This document shows positions 49,558 to 62,400 of a DNA stretch of 64,000 nt, in pieces; the stretch's first letter is position 1; each line of letters opens with the position of its first letter. This DNA is from Arctopsyche grandis (lineage: Eukaryota; Arthropoda; Insecta; Trichoptera; Hydropsychidae), in assembly GCF_051622035.1 (NCBI RefSeq), contig NC_135367.1, forward strand, positions 12,188,501 through 12,252,500. The letters run 5' to 3'. The notes under the pieces were generated by a model. That model saw only the letters and a list, made by a program, of their open reading frames with translations. It did not search any database and was not told where the DNA came from. A program made the translations under genes and the position numbers.

Positions 49558-50141
49558 ACTAGTGTTGGACCCGTTGATTTCAACGGGTGGTTTCGAAAAG
49601 GAATTGAAACTCTAATAAAAATAAAGTTAAAGATATTGAATCGACTGGTTTCGGAAAGAAATTGATGCACGAATTACGAATGACAAATTACGAAGTGATT
49701 ACGAATTACGAATTACATTTTGTGCATCGCCGACGCCTCCGGCACCCCGGGGCCTTCGCCCCCGGCGCTTCCGTCGCTCCGGGGCCTTCGGCCCCAGCGC
49801 CGCCGACGCCTCCGGCGGCCGCACCGCACCCAGCGCCCCCGATGCCTTCGGCACCCCGGGGCCTGAAAAAACTGGGAAACTGAAAAAATGAGAAAAATGA
49901 AAAAAATGAAAAAACTGAAAAAATGAAAAAAATGAAAAAACTGAAAAACTGAAAAAAATGAAAAAACTGAAAAAAAGAAAAGAATGAAAAAACTGAAAAA
50001 ATGAAAAAAATGAAAAAACTGAAAAACTGAAAAAATGAAAAATATGAAAAAAAAAATTTGTTCACCATACTGGTTGATTCATTATGTTCGGCGAGAGTTA
50101 GGACACACACACACACAGATTACCGTCTTTATATATATGCT
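49558..50141. repeat. Composite repeat with G/C-rich minisatellite and A-rich GAAAAA repeats
   Basis: It begins ACTAGTGTTGGACCCGTTG, related to the head of family C. GCCGACGCCTCCGGC / GGGGCCTTCGGCCCC repeats follow (about 49724-49860). An array of CTGAAAAAATGAAAAA-like units then runs to about 50057, and the end is CACACACACAGATTACCG. The plan resembles the element at 14416-16677. Confidence 0.6.
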
Positions 50142-50649
50142 ATTAATTTACAAATAGTTATTAATATGTCATTTTTTTGTTAATAAATGTTTTTTAGGGG
50201 GGGCAAAAGTTGGCTTTTTGGAAGAAGCTTTTGATCGACATTTTGATCTACGACCTAAACTAGATCAGTGTTTAGGCCAGCAGTTTCTGCTGACCTAAAC
50301 TTTTAGTAACGAATAATCGATTTGATTAAGATTCATAATATTTCAATTTGCATGCATGTTCTTGACATGGTCAAATCTAGGAGGGGAGGGGGGGTGCAAA
50401 TACCCCCATCTGAAACTCTAAATAATGTCCCTGTTCTGAAAATTAAAAGTCATTAAGAGTGGATGAATTAAGTGATTTCAAACGAATTTTCTATACTTTA
50501 CAATACTTTTGGAAATGGCTAAGCACTAGATTTTCCAAATTTTATTTTCGTATGCTCATCAAACAGAATTTATATGAGTTATTTCAAAATAAACTAAAAC
50601 TGTCACAAATATATTTACTTAAGTAAACTATTTGATTTTAGTTTTTTTA

Positions 50650-51190
50650 AAGTCTGTAGGAATCTAGCACAACTTGTGCTAATACGAATCAAAACCAGCG
50701 ATCTCATCATCGATCCTGAACAAACATGCATAACTCAAGAGCAACGACCCTTCGACCATTCCAAAAGAAAGAATTCATCGCTCGATCGTAAAAACGAACG
50801 AAACCCAACAGTGATGTAATCAAGATACCCAAACACGTGAAAGTCGTTAACGCGTGGCACATGCCCGCATTCTCAAACGAATGATGTCCTGGCACGCTGA
50901 CCCCATAAACCACACATGTATCGAGCACGCGCCTCGAAAATAGGTCAAACACGTGTCCTGGAAACGAAGACAAAGCAAATGCACACGGCACGCACCAACC
51001 CAGAACGTATATATAGCCACGCAGCAGCACGCAACGCCAGAGAGAACCTCTGGAGTTCAACCAGATCACTTCTTCGAAGCTCAACCTCTTCGTACATACA
51101 ATAACCATTGTAACAATTGAACGAAAATAAACGATCCTCTTACAAACACAAACGGTGTTTTCTTAGACCGGGACACGGTCAACACATATG
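50650..51190 (+). repeat. Possible solitary LTR (fossil of an LTR retrotransposon)
   Basis: A roughly 540-bp non-coding stretch, less AT-rich than its surroundings. It has a TATA-like ACGTATATATAGCC near 51005 and an AATAAA near 51126, spaced as in an LTR. It starts near TGTAGGAATC and ends near GGTCAACA. No internal region and no firm target duplication were seen. Family unknown; old. Confidence 0.35.
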
Positions 51191-51289
51191 TCCCGCGTAC
51201 TAAAAGTCGCATAGAATAAAAAGTTATAAATAAGGATCTACTATAAAAAAAGTTGCTCAAAATGCCAATGATTGTACATATGTATATTA

Positions 51290-51385
51290 AATGGTTCGGT
51301 GATTATTCCTCACAAAACGATCTCGCACACATCACTAAAATCTCGATCACGGAACATCTGGCACCCAAAAATTCCATCCTTCGAT
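51290..51385 (+). repeat. MITE family A, partial copy 5, upstream of ZAD2
   Basis: GGTTCGGTGATTATTCCTCAC is followed by ATCTCGATCACGGAACATC, matching family A termini and body. The other half is missing. Confidence 0.6.
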
Positions 51386-51744
51386 TTAATATCATGTATG
51401 ACATTTTTAAATGTCAAAAGATATGTATTTCATTTTTTTAAAACTTGACCAATCACAGAGCAGGAATACGTCCTGATGGTCCCTTATGGGCGGTGCTTTA
51501 CAGTGCTACCAACACAATTACAGTATAAACTAGTAAACTATAATTTATATAGGATTTTGAAATCAACTAAGGGTTTGTTGAATGCTACATAAGTTTGCAA
51601 AAATATAAATCCATACTATTATCTTAGAAGTATACATTATTTCTGTTTAACAACAAATAATGTTAAAATTGAACAGATGGTAGCACTGCTTGTTGTATTT
51701 TTATAGGCTCAAGTGACATTTCAAGTTCTAAGGATAGTAGCGAG

Positions 51745-54500
51745 ATGGAGTGTCGACTTTGTCTCTCTTCTGGACCAATCGAATTATCTGTTTCCATTTA
51801 CGATAATCTAGACTTGCTGGTGCAGCGTATTTGGAGCTGCTGTCAACTACAGGTTAGTTCTTATATTAGAATAGCTATTATTTCTATTAACAAATGTATA
51901 TGTGTATCATTTACAGCTCTTTGATTTATATCATCAATTAGGGTTTTTTAATATACCACTTTAGAACGAAAATTAAGTTATTTGCAGCACAAATGCTTTG
52001 TTAGATTTATTGGAAATAATTTTTTTGTGTATGATTTTTTTAATTTCTTATTTGTTTGTTGCCATAACTTAAAAACGAACATCTAAATTATCTTTAAGCG
52101 ACTGATTAAGAATAGACAGGTTTATAGAAATACATTTTGGATCTATTTTTATATAATTTACTATGCTATTCATAGAACGTATATAATTTGAATGTGAATA
52201 ACATTGACTTTTAAGGTATATTTATACACTTCATTATTCTTGCTTGCACATTACATTCAAATAATTATTTATATTATTTTTGTAGGTGAAACAAGAAGAT
52301 GGGTTACCAGCTACTATATGCCAATTGTGCGAATCCAAACTTGAATCATTTAGTAGTTTTAAAAACATCTGTATTCAGAATGATGAAATATTGAAATTAA
52401 GATTAGCCGAACGTTTAAATATCAAAACGGAAGAAGTCACATTAGATGACTTTAAGTGGGAGAGTGAGCTTGGTAAAAATTCACCATCCTCTACGCGTAA
52501 CTCTTATGTTGAAGACGAATATATAGAAAGAAAATCAAGCCAATTGGATAGTAGGGACTTAAAGCCTGCTATCGGGAAAGCAATAATAGACCCTCAACTT
52601 ACTCAAGAAGGTAAACGTAAATATGTAAATGAATGTAATGAAGATAATACTGAAAACTCGCAGGTATGTAGTTTGAATACGTTATTTAATTCAATTAATG
52701 TTGATTATTATGTAAATTTATTTTAATCGTTGTTTTATTTTGCAGATGGGTGGAGAAAGTTGGTGTCCTCAAAACATGATCGAAATTGAAATCTCTCCTC
52801 AAGAATGTCAGGAAAGGACATGTCCAGATGTTCAAACATATTACAGAAATAAATTAAATGAACACATATCAAATCACGATGAGCTGATTCCATACAAATG
52901 TGAAATTTGTTCAAAAATTTTACCATCGAAATCCAAATTAGTAGCACACATTTACACTCATACTGGGTTAAAATCATACAATTGTAATACATGTTTAAAA
53001 TCTTTTACTTCTCAATACTTGTTAGATGAACATATGAAAGGTCACGAGTTGAAATTACACAAATGTCAGATATGTCACAAATTATTATCATCGAATTATA
53101 AATTAGTAGCACATATGTTTACTCACACTGGGGAAAAACCTCACAAATGTGAGACGTGTTTGAAAATGTTTGCATTAAAAAACACCCTGGCTGAACACAT
53201 GAAAATTCATGCTGAGGAAAAACCGTTCAAATGTGACAAATGTTCAAAGTTATTTGCGTCTAAATCTATCTTAGTGAGACATATGAAAATTCACACAGGG
53301 TTAAGATCACACAAATGTTTGATTTGTTTTAAGTCTTTCATTTTTAAACACAAATTACAGGAACATATGTTGTGTCATAGTGGATTAAAAGCTCACAAGT
53401 GTGATATATGTACAAAGACGCTATCGTCCAAATCGAAATTAGTTGCACACATGTGTAGTCATACTGGGGAAAGACCACACAAGTGTGATATATGTTCAAA
53501 ATCGTTTATATACAAATCCAACTTGAATGAACATATGAAAATTCATACTGGGGACAATTTAAAATCCTACAAATGCGAAATATGTCAAAAGTTACTATCA
53601 TCCAAATCAAAATTAGCCACGCACATGTACAGCCACACCGGTGAGCGACCGCATAAATGTGATATATGTTTGAAATCGTTCATATCTAAAAACAACCTGA
53701 ACGAACATATGAAAATTCATGCTGAGGATAAACCGTTTAAATGTGATAAATGTTTCAAATCTTTCTCATCCAAATCCACGATGGTTAAACACGTGAAAAC
53801 TCACACTGGAGAAAAACCATATATGTGTGATAAATGCTTAAAGTCATACAAATCCAAATACAATCTAAACGAACATATGAAAATACACTCCGGTGAAAAT
53901 GTAAAACGACATAAATGCGAAATGTGTCTCAAATTGTTCTCATCAAAATCCCGATTAGTTATACACATGGCGTATCACACCGGGGAAAAGCCATATAAAT
54001 GTGACAACTGTTTAAAATCCTTCCCGACCGTATCTAATTTGGAGGTACATATGAGGATTCACACCGGCGAAAATCTGCACAACTGTGACATATGTCCAAA
54101 ATCATTCACTCAAAAACCTCTGCTGGTGCAACATATGAGATCTCACAGTGGGGAAAAACCGCACGAGTGTGTCATATGTTTCAAGTCTTTCAAATCAAAA
54201 CAGTATTTAGAGGTCCATATGAAGCTGCACAGCGATGATACGCCACACAAGTGCGAAATATGCTTAAAGGCATGCGCTTCTAAATCTAATTTGGCAGTGC
54301 ATATGTTGAATCACACTGGGGAGAAACCTCATAAATGTGAAATTTGTGCAAAATCGTTCAGACAAAAATCCACGTTGGTCACTCATATGATAACTCACAC
54401 CGGGGAAAAACCGCACAAGTGTAATATATGCTCAAAATTTTTCGGAACCAAGAGTAAATTAAATCGACATTTAAACACTCACACTCGATTTAAAGAATAA
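51745..54500 (+). CDS. ZAD-type C2H2 zinc-finger protein 2
   Basis: A tandem paralogue of the gene at 45588; a probable sequence-specific transcription factor with unknown targets. Three exons join in frame: 51745-51852, 52286-52663 and 52746-54500, giving 746 residues. The ZAD cysteines are CRLC (C3, C6) and CQLC (C48, C51). The flanking RIWSCCQLQ and LESFSSFKN are nearly identical to the paralogue, and the first intron falls at the same place. An acidic linker (LNIKTEEVTLDD) follows. Exon 3 codes one degenerate and 19 canonical C2H2 fingers. Finger repeats such as KSKLVAHM and NLNEHMKIH recur, which suggests growth by internal duplication. The larger finger number than its neighbour (19 against 12) is typical of lineage-specific ZAD arrays. 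Confidence 0.93.
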
Positions 54501-55565
54501 GAATGTACACTTTCAAACATTGATGAAGCAATATATGAATCTTATGACGCGCTTTATTAATCTCCCTCAATGGTGACTTCACACAGTTTCGCAGCAATGA
54601 TATAATTTTTTGATTATGTTTTTTGCTATATCGGAGGGATTTGTTATAGATCTCTTTAAGAAATTAAAGGTATCGATATAAAACGCATTTAGTTTGTATG
54701 GATAGATAACATTTTGTTGATATTTCAAGTTAATGCTATCAAAGGAAAATATTTATTCTTGTTTTTTTGTAATAAATTCTAAATTTATATATTTAACATA
54801 TATTTTATTGCGAATCCTTATTACGTTAGTGCTTTCAGGGACGCTCTAAGGGGTGATTTGATGGTGCAGAACACCTGGGCGCCAAACTCCACGAGTAAAA
54901 AATTATATAAAAAATATATCGACAGCCAAAAAATATATTGAAATAAATTTTCTACGTCGCCAAAGTCTACGTTTCGTGTTCAAAAGTGTGGAAAAAAAGG
55001 ACCAATGGCAGAAATGTAATGCACATTGACATGTATAAACGTTCAATAACTACAATTAGATCGAAAGTAAAATTAAATTGTCGATAATTTAAGCCTTTGT
55101 TGAGTTACATCAGTTAATATGTATATTACTTTAAGATATAATATAAATACTTATAAAATTATAAGTATTTTAAAGCAATGAAATATCACAATCAATAGGA
55201 AAAACATCTGACTATTGATTCCAATACTCACTTTGAGCACAGCAATACTAGATTTTGAGTTAAAGACCGCAAAAGCCAAAAAACTGTAAAAATCGCTCAT
55301 ATTTTTAAACGCTCATATCTCGTAAACGATCACCAACCAACAAAAATCATTATCATATTCGAATTTAGTGGGTCAAAGTTAGTAAAGATTGGTTAGTCTC
55401 CGCTCTGGTAACTCAAAAACGTGATTTTTTGTTGCTCAGTGTTATCAATTCATTTTAATAAAAAAAAACTACTAAAGGGGGGTCCTTTTGTTAAAATTTG
55501 CATTCGGGCCCAATTTTTCTAGTTATGCCTCTGAATAAAAGCGATTTCTAAACAATCTTTTTCGA
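54501..55565. other. Intergenic DNA with an unclassified repeat
   Basis: The start probably includes the ZAD2 3' UTR. From about 54835 (CAGGGACGCTCTAAGGGG) to about 55543 the sequence looks like a non-autonomous DNA transposon. Its right end reads CAGAGGCATAACTAG on the minus strand, a hAT-like terminus. The two flanks do not give a matching target duplication, so its extent is uncertain. Confidence 0.35.
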
Positions 55566-55577
55566 AAGAAGGTTTAT

Positions 55578-56144
55578 GGTAGCGTTAACACTAGCGGTAG
55601 ATACCGCGTTATTTGACGGCGTGGAAACATACAGCGTGTTCCAATTTTTCACCAATCCGCGAGCCACACGACGCCCCTCCATAACTCGGGCAGTACCCCT
55701 AGGATTGCCTTGGGGGGATGTCGTCGGTATTTCAGAGAGCGTGTCGCGAACATATTTACGACATTTGCTCGGCTCATTACTTTATTCAATTATCTTTCTA
55801 TTTACCCGGCTTCGCTCGGTATTTGTAATATAAACCGCTTAAACATGGCCAATCTAATGTGGCAGCTCCCCAGGTACTGGCCGTAAACCAACGTGTGATA
55901 CCGCTTCTTCTGTCATAACAAAATGCAGTGCATACCATCACCTCATAACCACTTTATTGTTCAATTATCGTACTCTACTCATAACTGGTCATCTAAACAC
56001 GCAACTTTTATTGTTCGCAGCACACCCACACCCACACCCACATCACAGCCTTCTACGAATCGAAACTCCAAGCGAGATGACATGACTAAACTACACCGTC
56101 ACTTCTCTCACCCTTCTCCATATATATGGGGGTGGTATATGAGT

Positions 56145-56216
<72 letters not shown>

Positions 56217-56640
56217 ATTAGGTAATATCGGACCATTTACAGAAGATAGAATATGTAAAATCAAAATTGTTTTATTTTAAAAAACGGACAGATTTATAAA
56301 ATTCACAAATATCAAAATGTCAATATTGAAGTACCTACCTAGTTCGTTTTGTGACCCTCATTTATTAAAAAATGTTGCTAATTTATTGAAAAATGTGATT
56401 TTCAGGAAAGAGTTGAAAAAAATAGAGCAATCTAAAAGGTCGGGCTGCGGAGCTGATGAGATATATACATATACCATCATCCTCGACATTTCACGAACTG
56501 AGCTTTTTGGCCAACGTAGAAAAACCCGTGCTGACTATGGTAATCATCTTGATTATATTACTACTTTTGGAAAATAATTTATTTATTAGGTACTATTCGA
56601 CCACATCAACTTTAGTCTCGGCCCGATGATAGTAATTCGA
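55578..56640 (+). repeat. Left inverted arm with MADF exon and TA microsatellite
   Basis: The outer half (to about 56127) includes CCCGGCTTCGCTCGGTATT, also in the element at 14416. A TA run lies at about 56147-56215. The inner half holds the MADF exon. It pairs with the right-arm pieces with only scattered substitutions and one small indel in the outer half. Confidence 0.85.
56317..56577 (+). pseudogene. MADF-domain exon, left-arm copy
   Basis: The frame contains ANLLKNVIFRKELKKIEQSK followed by RSGCGADEIY. This is the C-terminal half of a MADF (Myb/SANT-like) domain, which accompanies PIF/Harbinger transposases as the DNA-binding partner. A length change in the TATATA stretch shifts the frame after DEIY compared with the right-arm copy. 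The latter reads on through IPSSSTFHELSFLANVEKPV. The left copy is therefore likely defective. Confidence 0.6.
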
Positions 56641-57337
56641 CAATGGACTGAAAACAATATTAAACACCATGAAGATGGCATGAGGGCGAAATCAGACAGC
56701 GGTGAATGTGGGACGTGGTTTTTTTAGATACATATAGAAAAAACGTGGCATTCATCGAACGCGTACATGGGATAGTTTAGAATTTTATAAAGAAAATAAG
56801 AAACTTTTGAATCAAATTAGCAGTGTATAAATAAATATAGCAACAGAGGTGATGAAATTGAGTGAGAATGAAGATGATTAAATTCAACAATTAATTTTTA
56901 AGCGCACTTTTTAAGTTCCTAACTACATATGTATATTCCGGTTATTATGAAAGTGGAATAAGTCATATAATATTTCCTTTGAGATAATTGGACTTTTGTG
57001 TAAATTTGTTTTAAAAATTATTGTGATACCTTAGCCTTATGGGGGTCTACGTGACGAGCCGGAATCTGATATTACCGAAAACGCAAAGATCGAAAATCGA
57101 AAGATCTTAAGTCGAAATATCAAAAAAAGAGGGTGCATGGTAAACGGTACATACTCACTGTATGACCGGCCTTATAGATATAATCTTTTCCCGCACAATT
57201 ATAAAGAAAATTGTAAAATAAACATTTTTTTGTTAAATGTTCTCTTTTTTTGTCCATGACACTTGGCAACCCTAGCTTATGGTGATTTTCGATGATAGTG
57301 CGATATAACTAGAGGTAGGATAGTCACAGTGCTATAC

Positions 57338-57430
57338 ATTGTTGTAAATCCTTTGTAAAAAAGGTTCCGCAAACCTTTAACAATGCATTTACAACCTTTG
57401 AACAATACGCGGCACCTTCTGGGTCCGGTG
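57338..57430. repeat. Palindromic MITE family B, copy 2 (partial), inside the Harbinger-derived region
   Basis: AACCTTTAACAATGCATTTA and GAACAATACGCGGCAC match, in part inverted, the element at 10833-10950 in MSH5. Confidence 0.55.
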
Positions 57431-57691
57431 ACTAGATATAACCATGTCTTTGAATATATGTATATAAATATAATGTAGCATAGCAATATGAAAAATTATT
57501 ACGGTAAATAATAATTACGGATCACAAATGAAATTATTTTATTTAAAAAAATCAATATAATACAAATATACATAAAAAAGAATAACAAAGATAGTAAAAA
57601 AATAAAAAGCAAGAAAGAAATATGTATAGTAAAAAAACAAGTAAATAATAATGATAATTATATAGGTTGACCTACCACGGTGTCTACAAGG

Positions 57692-58123
57692 TTACAAGGC
57701 TGTTCTTTTTTTCTCATCGAAGAAATACTGTCGAAACTCGTCTCTGACTGTTTTTGCATCTGACTTAGCATTTCGATTAAAAGAAGTGGAAAGGCTAGTT
57801 ATTGTGTCTTTGTCTTCTTCTAATGCAATATCATCAGCTACTAATACATATGGAAAATTCGTCGTGGTGTTGGGCAATGGACATGGCTCTGGCAAATTTA
57901 ATTTGCGTTGTTCATAGAGTTCCCAAAATTTCGTATAGAATAAAACTCCACCATCTGAGATTTTTCCGTTTGTTCCTACATCAATCATGATGAACTCTTT
58001 TCTCGCATTAACCAAAGCCATGAGGATAATGCTATAAAAGCCTTTATAATTGTAGTATGAGGGACCTGAAATTCGAGGTTTAATAATTTCAATGTGTTTG
58101 CCATCTAGACTTCCAATGCACCT
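57692..58123 (-). pseudogene. PIF/Harbinger transposase (HARBI1-like) remnant
   Basis: The minus-strand frame reads GSLDGKHIEIIKP, then YYNYKGFYSIILMALVNAR and DVGTNGKISDGGVLF. These are the hallmark blocks around the first catalytic aspartate of Harbinger nucleases. YVLVADDIAL contains the second aspartate. Directly after it the protein jumps to a C-terminal tail (FNRNAKSDAKTVRDEFRQYF), so the segment with the third acidic residue is deleted. The N-terminal helix-turn-helix region upstream is also missing. Not functional as a transposase by itself. Confidence 0.85.
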
Positions 58124-58227
58124 GGGATTTCGATTTCAATTTCAATCGAAATGCATTTGCGATTTCGATTCATTCTGCATCTGTTGTTGGCATCTGAAAA
58201 ATTTTAAATTATTTTTTTTTTTTTCAG

Positions 58228-58729
58228 GAAGATTATTCTCAACAACACCAAAATGAAGTAGTACAAAAAGAGTCTTTGATATATTCGTCTCTTAATGATG
58301 ACGATGAAGGTGCCGAAAATAACAAAGAATAGGCCGAACAAAAAAAATGAGCTGCTTGCACAAGCATGCACTATACTGTCTCGGCCCATTGTTGAATCTC
58401 CCCAAACTTCTTTCGATCTAATGTGTGCGTCCTGGATTGAGAGTTTAAAAGGCTTAAATCCGAAACTAAAATTAGATAAAGCACATGCCATAAACAATAT
58501 AATATATGAAGCTCAAACGAAAAATTTGTATTATACTGAAATTAATAATTCATTATCTCTCACATCTTTATCAAACTCATCGCCACATGTTATCCACATA
58601 CCCGAGAATACTAGCTTCAATTTACCCAAAATACAAGTAATAGAAGGGTTGGAACCATCAACACACATTACCAAACGTCCGCCAATTATCCACATTCCTA
58701 AAAATATTAAATACAATCCAGGTATATGA
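58228..58729 (+). pseudogene. MADF/BESS protein, C-terminal exon with BESS motif
   Basis: After an acceptor (TTTTTCAG at about 58227) a short acidic frame (SLNDDDEGAENNKE) ends in a stop at about 58330. The adjacent frame from 58295 carries NELLAQACTILSRPI and FDLMCASWIESLKGL, then KAHAINNIIYEAQ. This corresponds to the BESS dimerisation motif of insect MADF-BESS proteins. The frame change between the acidic and BESS parts suggests a broken copy, unless an intron removes it. It is the second protein of the Harbinger element, convergent with the transposase. Confidence 0.65.
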
Positions 58730-58944
58730 ATAACAGAAGGGTTGGCTTCAAAAAATTTTATAAAACATCAAACAACATCACACATAAACATAATCATCTA
58801 GTCATCATTTATTTTTTACATACCTCCTTTATTATTGTATTTCATTATAATTTGTTTTTTTGTTTATGTAAAATGTTTACTATATAATAAGTAATATAAA
58901 TAAAGTTTTTATATTACTTTGGTTTCTATTTTTACCTTTATATA

Positions 58945-59421
58945 CTTCTTGATCATCGGGCCGAGACTAAAGTTGATGTGGTCGAATAGTACCTAATAAA
59001 TAAATTATTTTCTAAAAGTAGTAATATAATCAAGATGATTACCATAGTCAGCACGGGTTTTTCTACGTTGGCCAAAAAGCTCAGTTCGTGAAATGTCGAG
59101 GATGATGGTATATATATATATATCTCATCAGCTCCGCAGCCCGACCTTTTAGATTGCTCTATTTTTTTCAACTCTTTCCTGAAAATCACATTTTTCAATA
59201 AATTAGCAACATTTTTTAATAAATGAGGGTCACAAAACGAACTAGGTAGGTACTTCAATATAGACATTTTGATATTTGTGAATTCTATAAATCTGTCCGT
59301 TTTTTAAAATAAAACAATTTTGATTTTACATATTCTATCTTCTGTAAATGGTTCGATATTACCTAATCAATATATATATATATATATATATTTGTACTCA
59401 TATACCACCCCCATATATGTA
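58945..59421 (-). repeat. Right inverted arm, inner piece, with MADF exon copy
   Basis: Reverse complement of about 56127-56640, with about five differences in the 420 bp compared by eye. The minus-strand frame (59267-58953) contains the same MADF half-domain and continues through DEIYIYIPSSSTFHELSF and LANVEKPV, the expected MADF consensus. The piece ends at the RTE insertion site. Confidence 0.85.
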
Positions 59422-62400
59422 TCATCATTTCATCATTTACAGCCATTCGCCATCCACTGCTGGATGAAGGCCTCTCCAACACGCTTCCACTCGTCTCTGT
59501 TTTGCGCAACACTCATCCATCTCATTCCGCACATTTTCCTAATTTCGTTCACCCATCTTCCTTGCGGTCTTCCTTTTACTCTTTTGCCTTCTCTCGGGTA
59601 CCATTCAAGCACTTCTTTTGTCCATCTGTCGTCCATCCTCCTAGCTACGTGACCCGCCCATTGCCATTTCAATCTCTTCACTCTATTCACTATGTCCACT
59701 ACCCTTGTCATATTTCTCACCCACGTGTTCCGCTTCCTGTCTTTCCTCGTTATGCCAAGCATACAGCGTTCCATACTTCTTTGAGTGCATTGGATTTTAT
59801 TTTGCATCTTGGCGTTCAGTGTCCAAGTTTCACATCCATACGTCATCACTGGCAAAACGCATTGATCAAAGATCCTTTTCTTCAGGCAGAGTGGCATTTT
59901 TGATTTAAAAACAGCATTCATCCGTCCAAATGCACTCCACCCTAATTTCATACGTCTCTTTATCTCTTCATTTTTACTACCAGACATGTCAATTATTTGA
60001 CCTAAATATAAATAACTATTTACTACTTCTACTGGTTTATCATCTAAGGGGATGCTATCAGGCATGCAATAACTATTGAACATTAGTTTAGTCTTATCTA
60101 CGTTAATTTTTAATCCTACTTTTCTACTTTCCCTATCCAGCTGTGTTAGTCTGATAAGTAGGTCAGCTGAATCACGAGCTACTAAAACTATATCGTCTGC
60201 GAACCGAAGGTGACTCAAAAAGCGACCATTGATGCTTACTCCGGCTGTATCCCAATCCAATTTCCTGAAAACTCCCTCAAGCACCGCATTGAATAACTTG
60301 GGCGAGATTGTATCTCCTTGTCTTACTCCTTTTCCTATGCTAAATCTATCTGTACCTGAAAAAATTTTAACCGAAGCTGTGGCATTCTTATTTATTGCAG
60401 CTAACAGTCCCACATAGGGTTCCGGCACTCCCTGTGTTTTTAGAGCGTTAAGTACTGCATTATGACTAACTGTATCGAAGGCTTTCTCATAATCGACGAA
60501 ACCTAGGCACAATGGCCGTTGATATTCGTTGGCGCGCTCGATTAGTTCGCCAACTACTTGGAGGTGGTCCATTGTGCTGAAATTTGCCCTAAACCCTGCC
60601 TGCTCTATAGGTTGGTTCTCGTCGAGGATATTCTTCAGCCTTTCTGTAATAACCTTCGTGAAGAGCTTGTAGACCGCTGAAAGTAGACTAATGGGTCGGT
60701 AGTTCTTGATATCGCTTTTGTCGCCTTTTTTGTGTATTAAAATGATAGTTGCGTTATTCCATCCTTCTGGTATAGCTTGGTTCTGGATGCATTTGCTGAA
60801 AAGCCTAGCTAAGATATTAATTAGGGGGGGGCCGCCACATTTTAGTAAGTCAATGGGAATATTATCTTCCCCTGGGGTTTTACCATTCTTTGCAGTTTTT
60901 AGCGCGGCCTCTACTTCGCTAGGCAATACTGCAGGAACCCTTTGGCCGTGTGTCGATTCCAGAGTGGGGAATTGGCCGTTGTCGTTCTCGTATAGTTTTG
61001 CATAGAACGTGTAAACTCTGTCTATGATTTCTTCTCTATTCCTAATTATTACTCCACTCTCTGATCTGATTGCGATCATTTGGTTTTTGCCTAAGAAAAG
61101 ATCCTGTTTGCACTTTTTCAGGCTACGGTTATTCTTAATGGTATTTTCTATTAGCTTGCTATTAAAATCCCTGACATCCCTGACTATTCTCTTCTTAATT
61201 TCCTTATTTACTAGATTGTATTCTTGCTTATTATTATCCCTATCTAAATTCCTTTTATGCTTAATTAGGTTTTTTGTTTTCGCTGAAATTTTGCTTAATT
61301 TAATCTGTTTCCTGAATCCACCTAATTTCTTACCTGTTGAGGTTAGAACCGAACTAATTACAGTGTTCAATTCCTCGATGTCTGCTTCTGGGTTTAATTT
61401 CCCGTATCGATTTCCAAGTTCGAGTTCGAATTCCTTTTTCCTAGACCTTAGTTGAGCGAAATCTGGAGAGTTACTGCATCCTTTTATTAATTTCCTACGT
61501 TCGCAATTTATATTAATGGCCATCTTGGCACGGACTAATCTGTGATCGCTACCTATATCTACTTTACTTAAAACACTAACGTCTTTAACGGAGTGCAGGG
61601 CATTTGTTAGGATGAAATCGATCTCGTTTCTGTCTCCTTTAGGACTCTCCCAAGTCCACTTATTGTTGGTGTTTTTCCTGAAAAATGAATTAGTGATGAA
61701 GAGCCTGTTGTGTTCTGCGAATTCTATGAGGCGATCGCCTCTGTCGTTTCTTTGGCCGGTACCAAAATTGCCTACTGCTCTTTCTGTGTTTGCCTTTTGT
61801 CCTATTTTTGCGTTAAAGTCGCCCATGATTATTTTAAAGTGGTGGCGGCTATTATCGTATGCGCCCTGTAGTTTTTCGTAGAAGTCTTCTATTTCCTCGT
61901 CTGGGTGGCTAGATGTGGGGGCGTACACTTGGAAGATTTGACAAGTGTACCTGCTCGAGATTCTTAATACTACATAGCATATACGTTCCGATATGTCGTT
62001 TATTTCTATAATATTTCTTTCTATTCTCTTATTGATAAGAAACCCTACTCCTCCTATTCTACCATTTGGTAGCCCTCTCCAGTAGAGACAGTTACCACTT
62101 TTTAGGATTATTTGGTTTTCCTGTTTTCGTCTTACTTCGCTAAGTCCTACTAAATCCCATTTGATACTTTCTAGTTCATTCTCTAATGCAAGCACACTTC
62201 CTTCACTCGATAACGTTCTTACATTGTACGTGGCTAGATACAGGTTTCTATTAGCTAAGCTATCATCCATCGTCACTCTTACCTTGTTGGAGGTTTGGAT
62301 ATTATTTTTCTCGCATTTATCCAAGATGTGTTGAGAAAAAGGCGGTACTTGAGAGAGATTTCCATTCAAGGAGTGAGTTCTTACCGCCATAGACTCTTCT

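Noticed and set aside
50707-51108. A 133-codon minus-strand frame
   Set aside because: Falls within the possible LTR fossil and shows no recognisable protein.
55576-55833. An 85-codon frame present in both inverted arms (also 63412-63669, minus)
   Set aside because: Conservation between arms is explained by their recent common origin. The protein resembles nothing I know, and the segment overlaps a dispersed repeat.
56147-56215. Long TA run as a possible origin or regulatory site
   Set aside because: A plain dinucleotide microsatellite, also present in the right arm. No supporting feature.
59502-61881. Plus-strand frames of 60-143 codons opposite the RTE protein
   Set aside because: Antisense shadows of the 985-codon retrotransposon frame.
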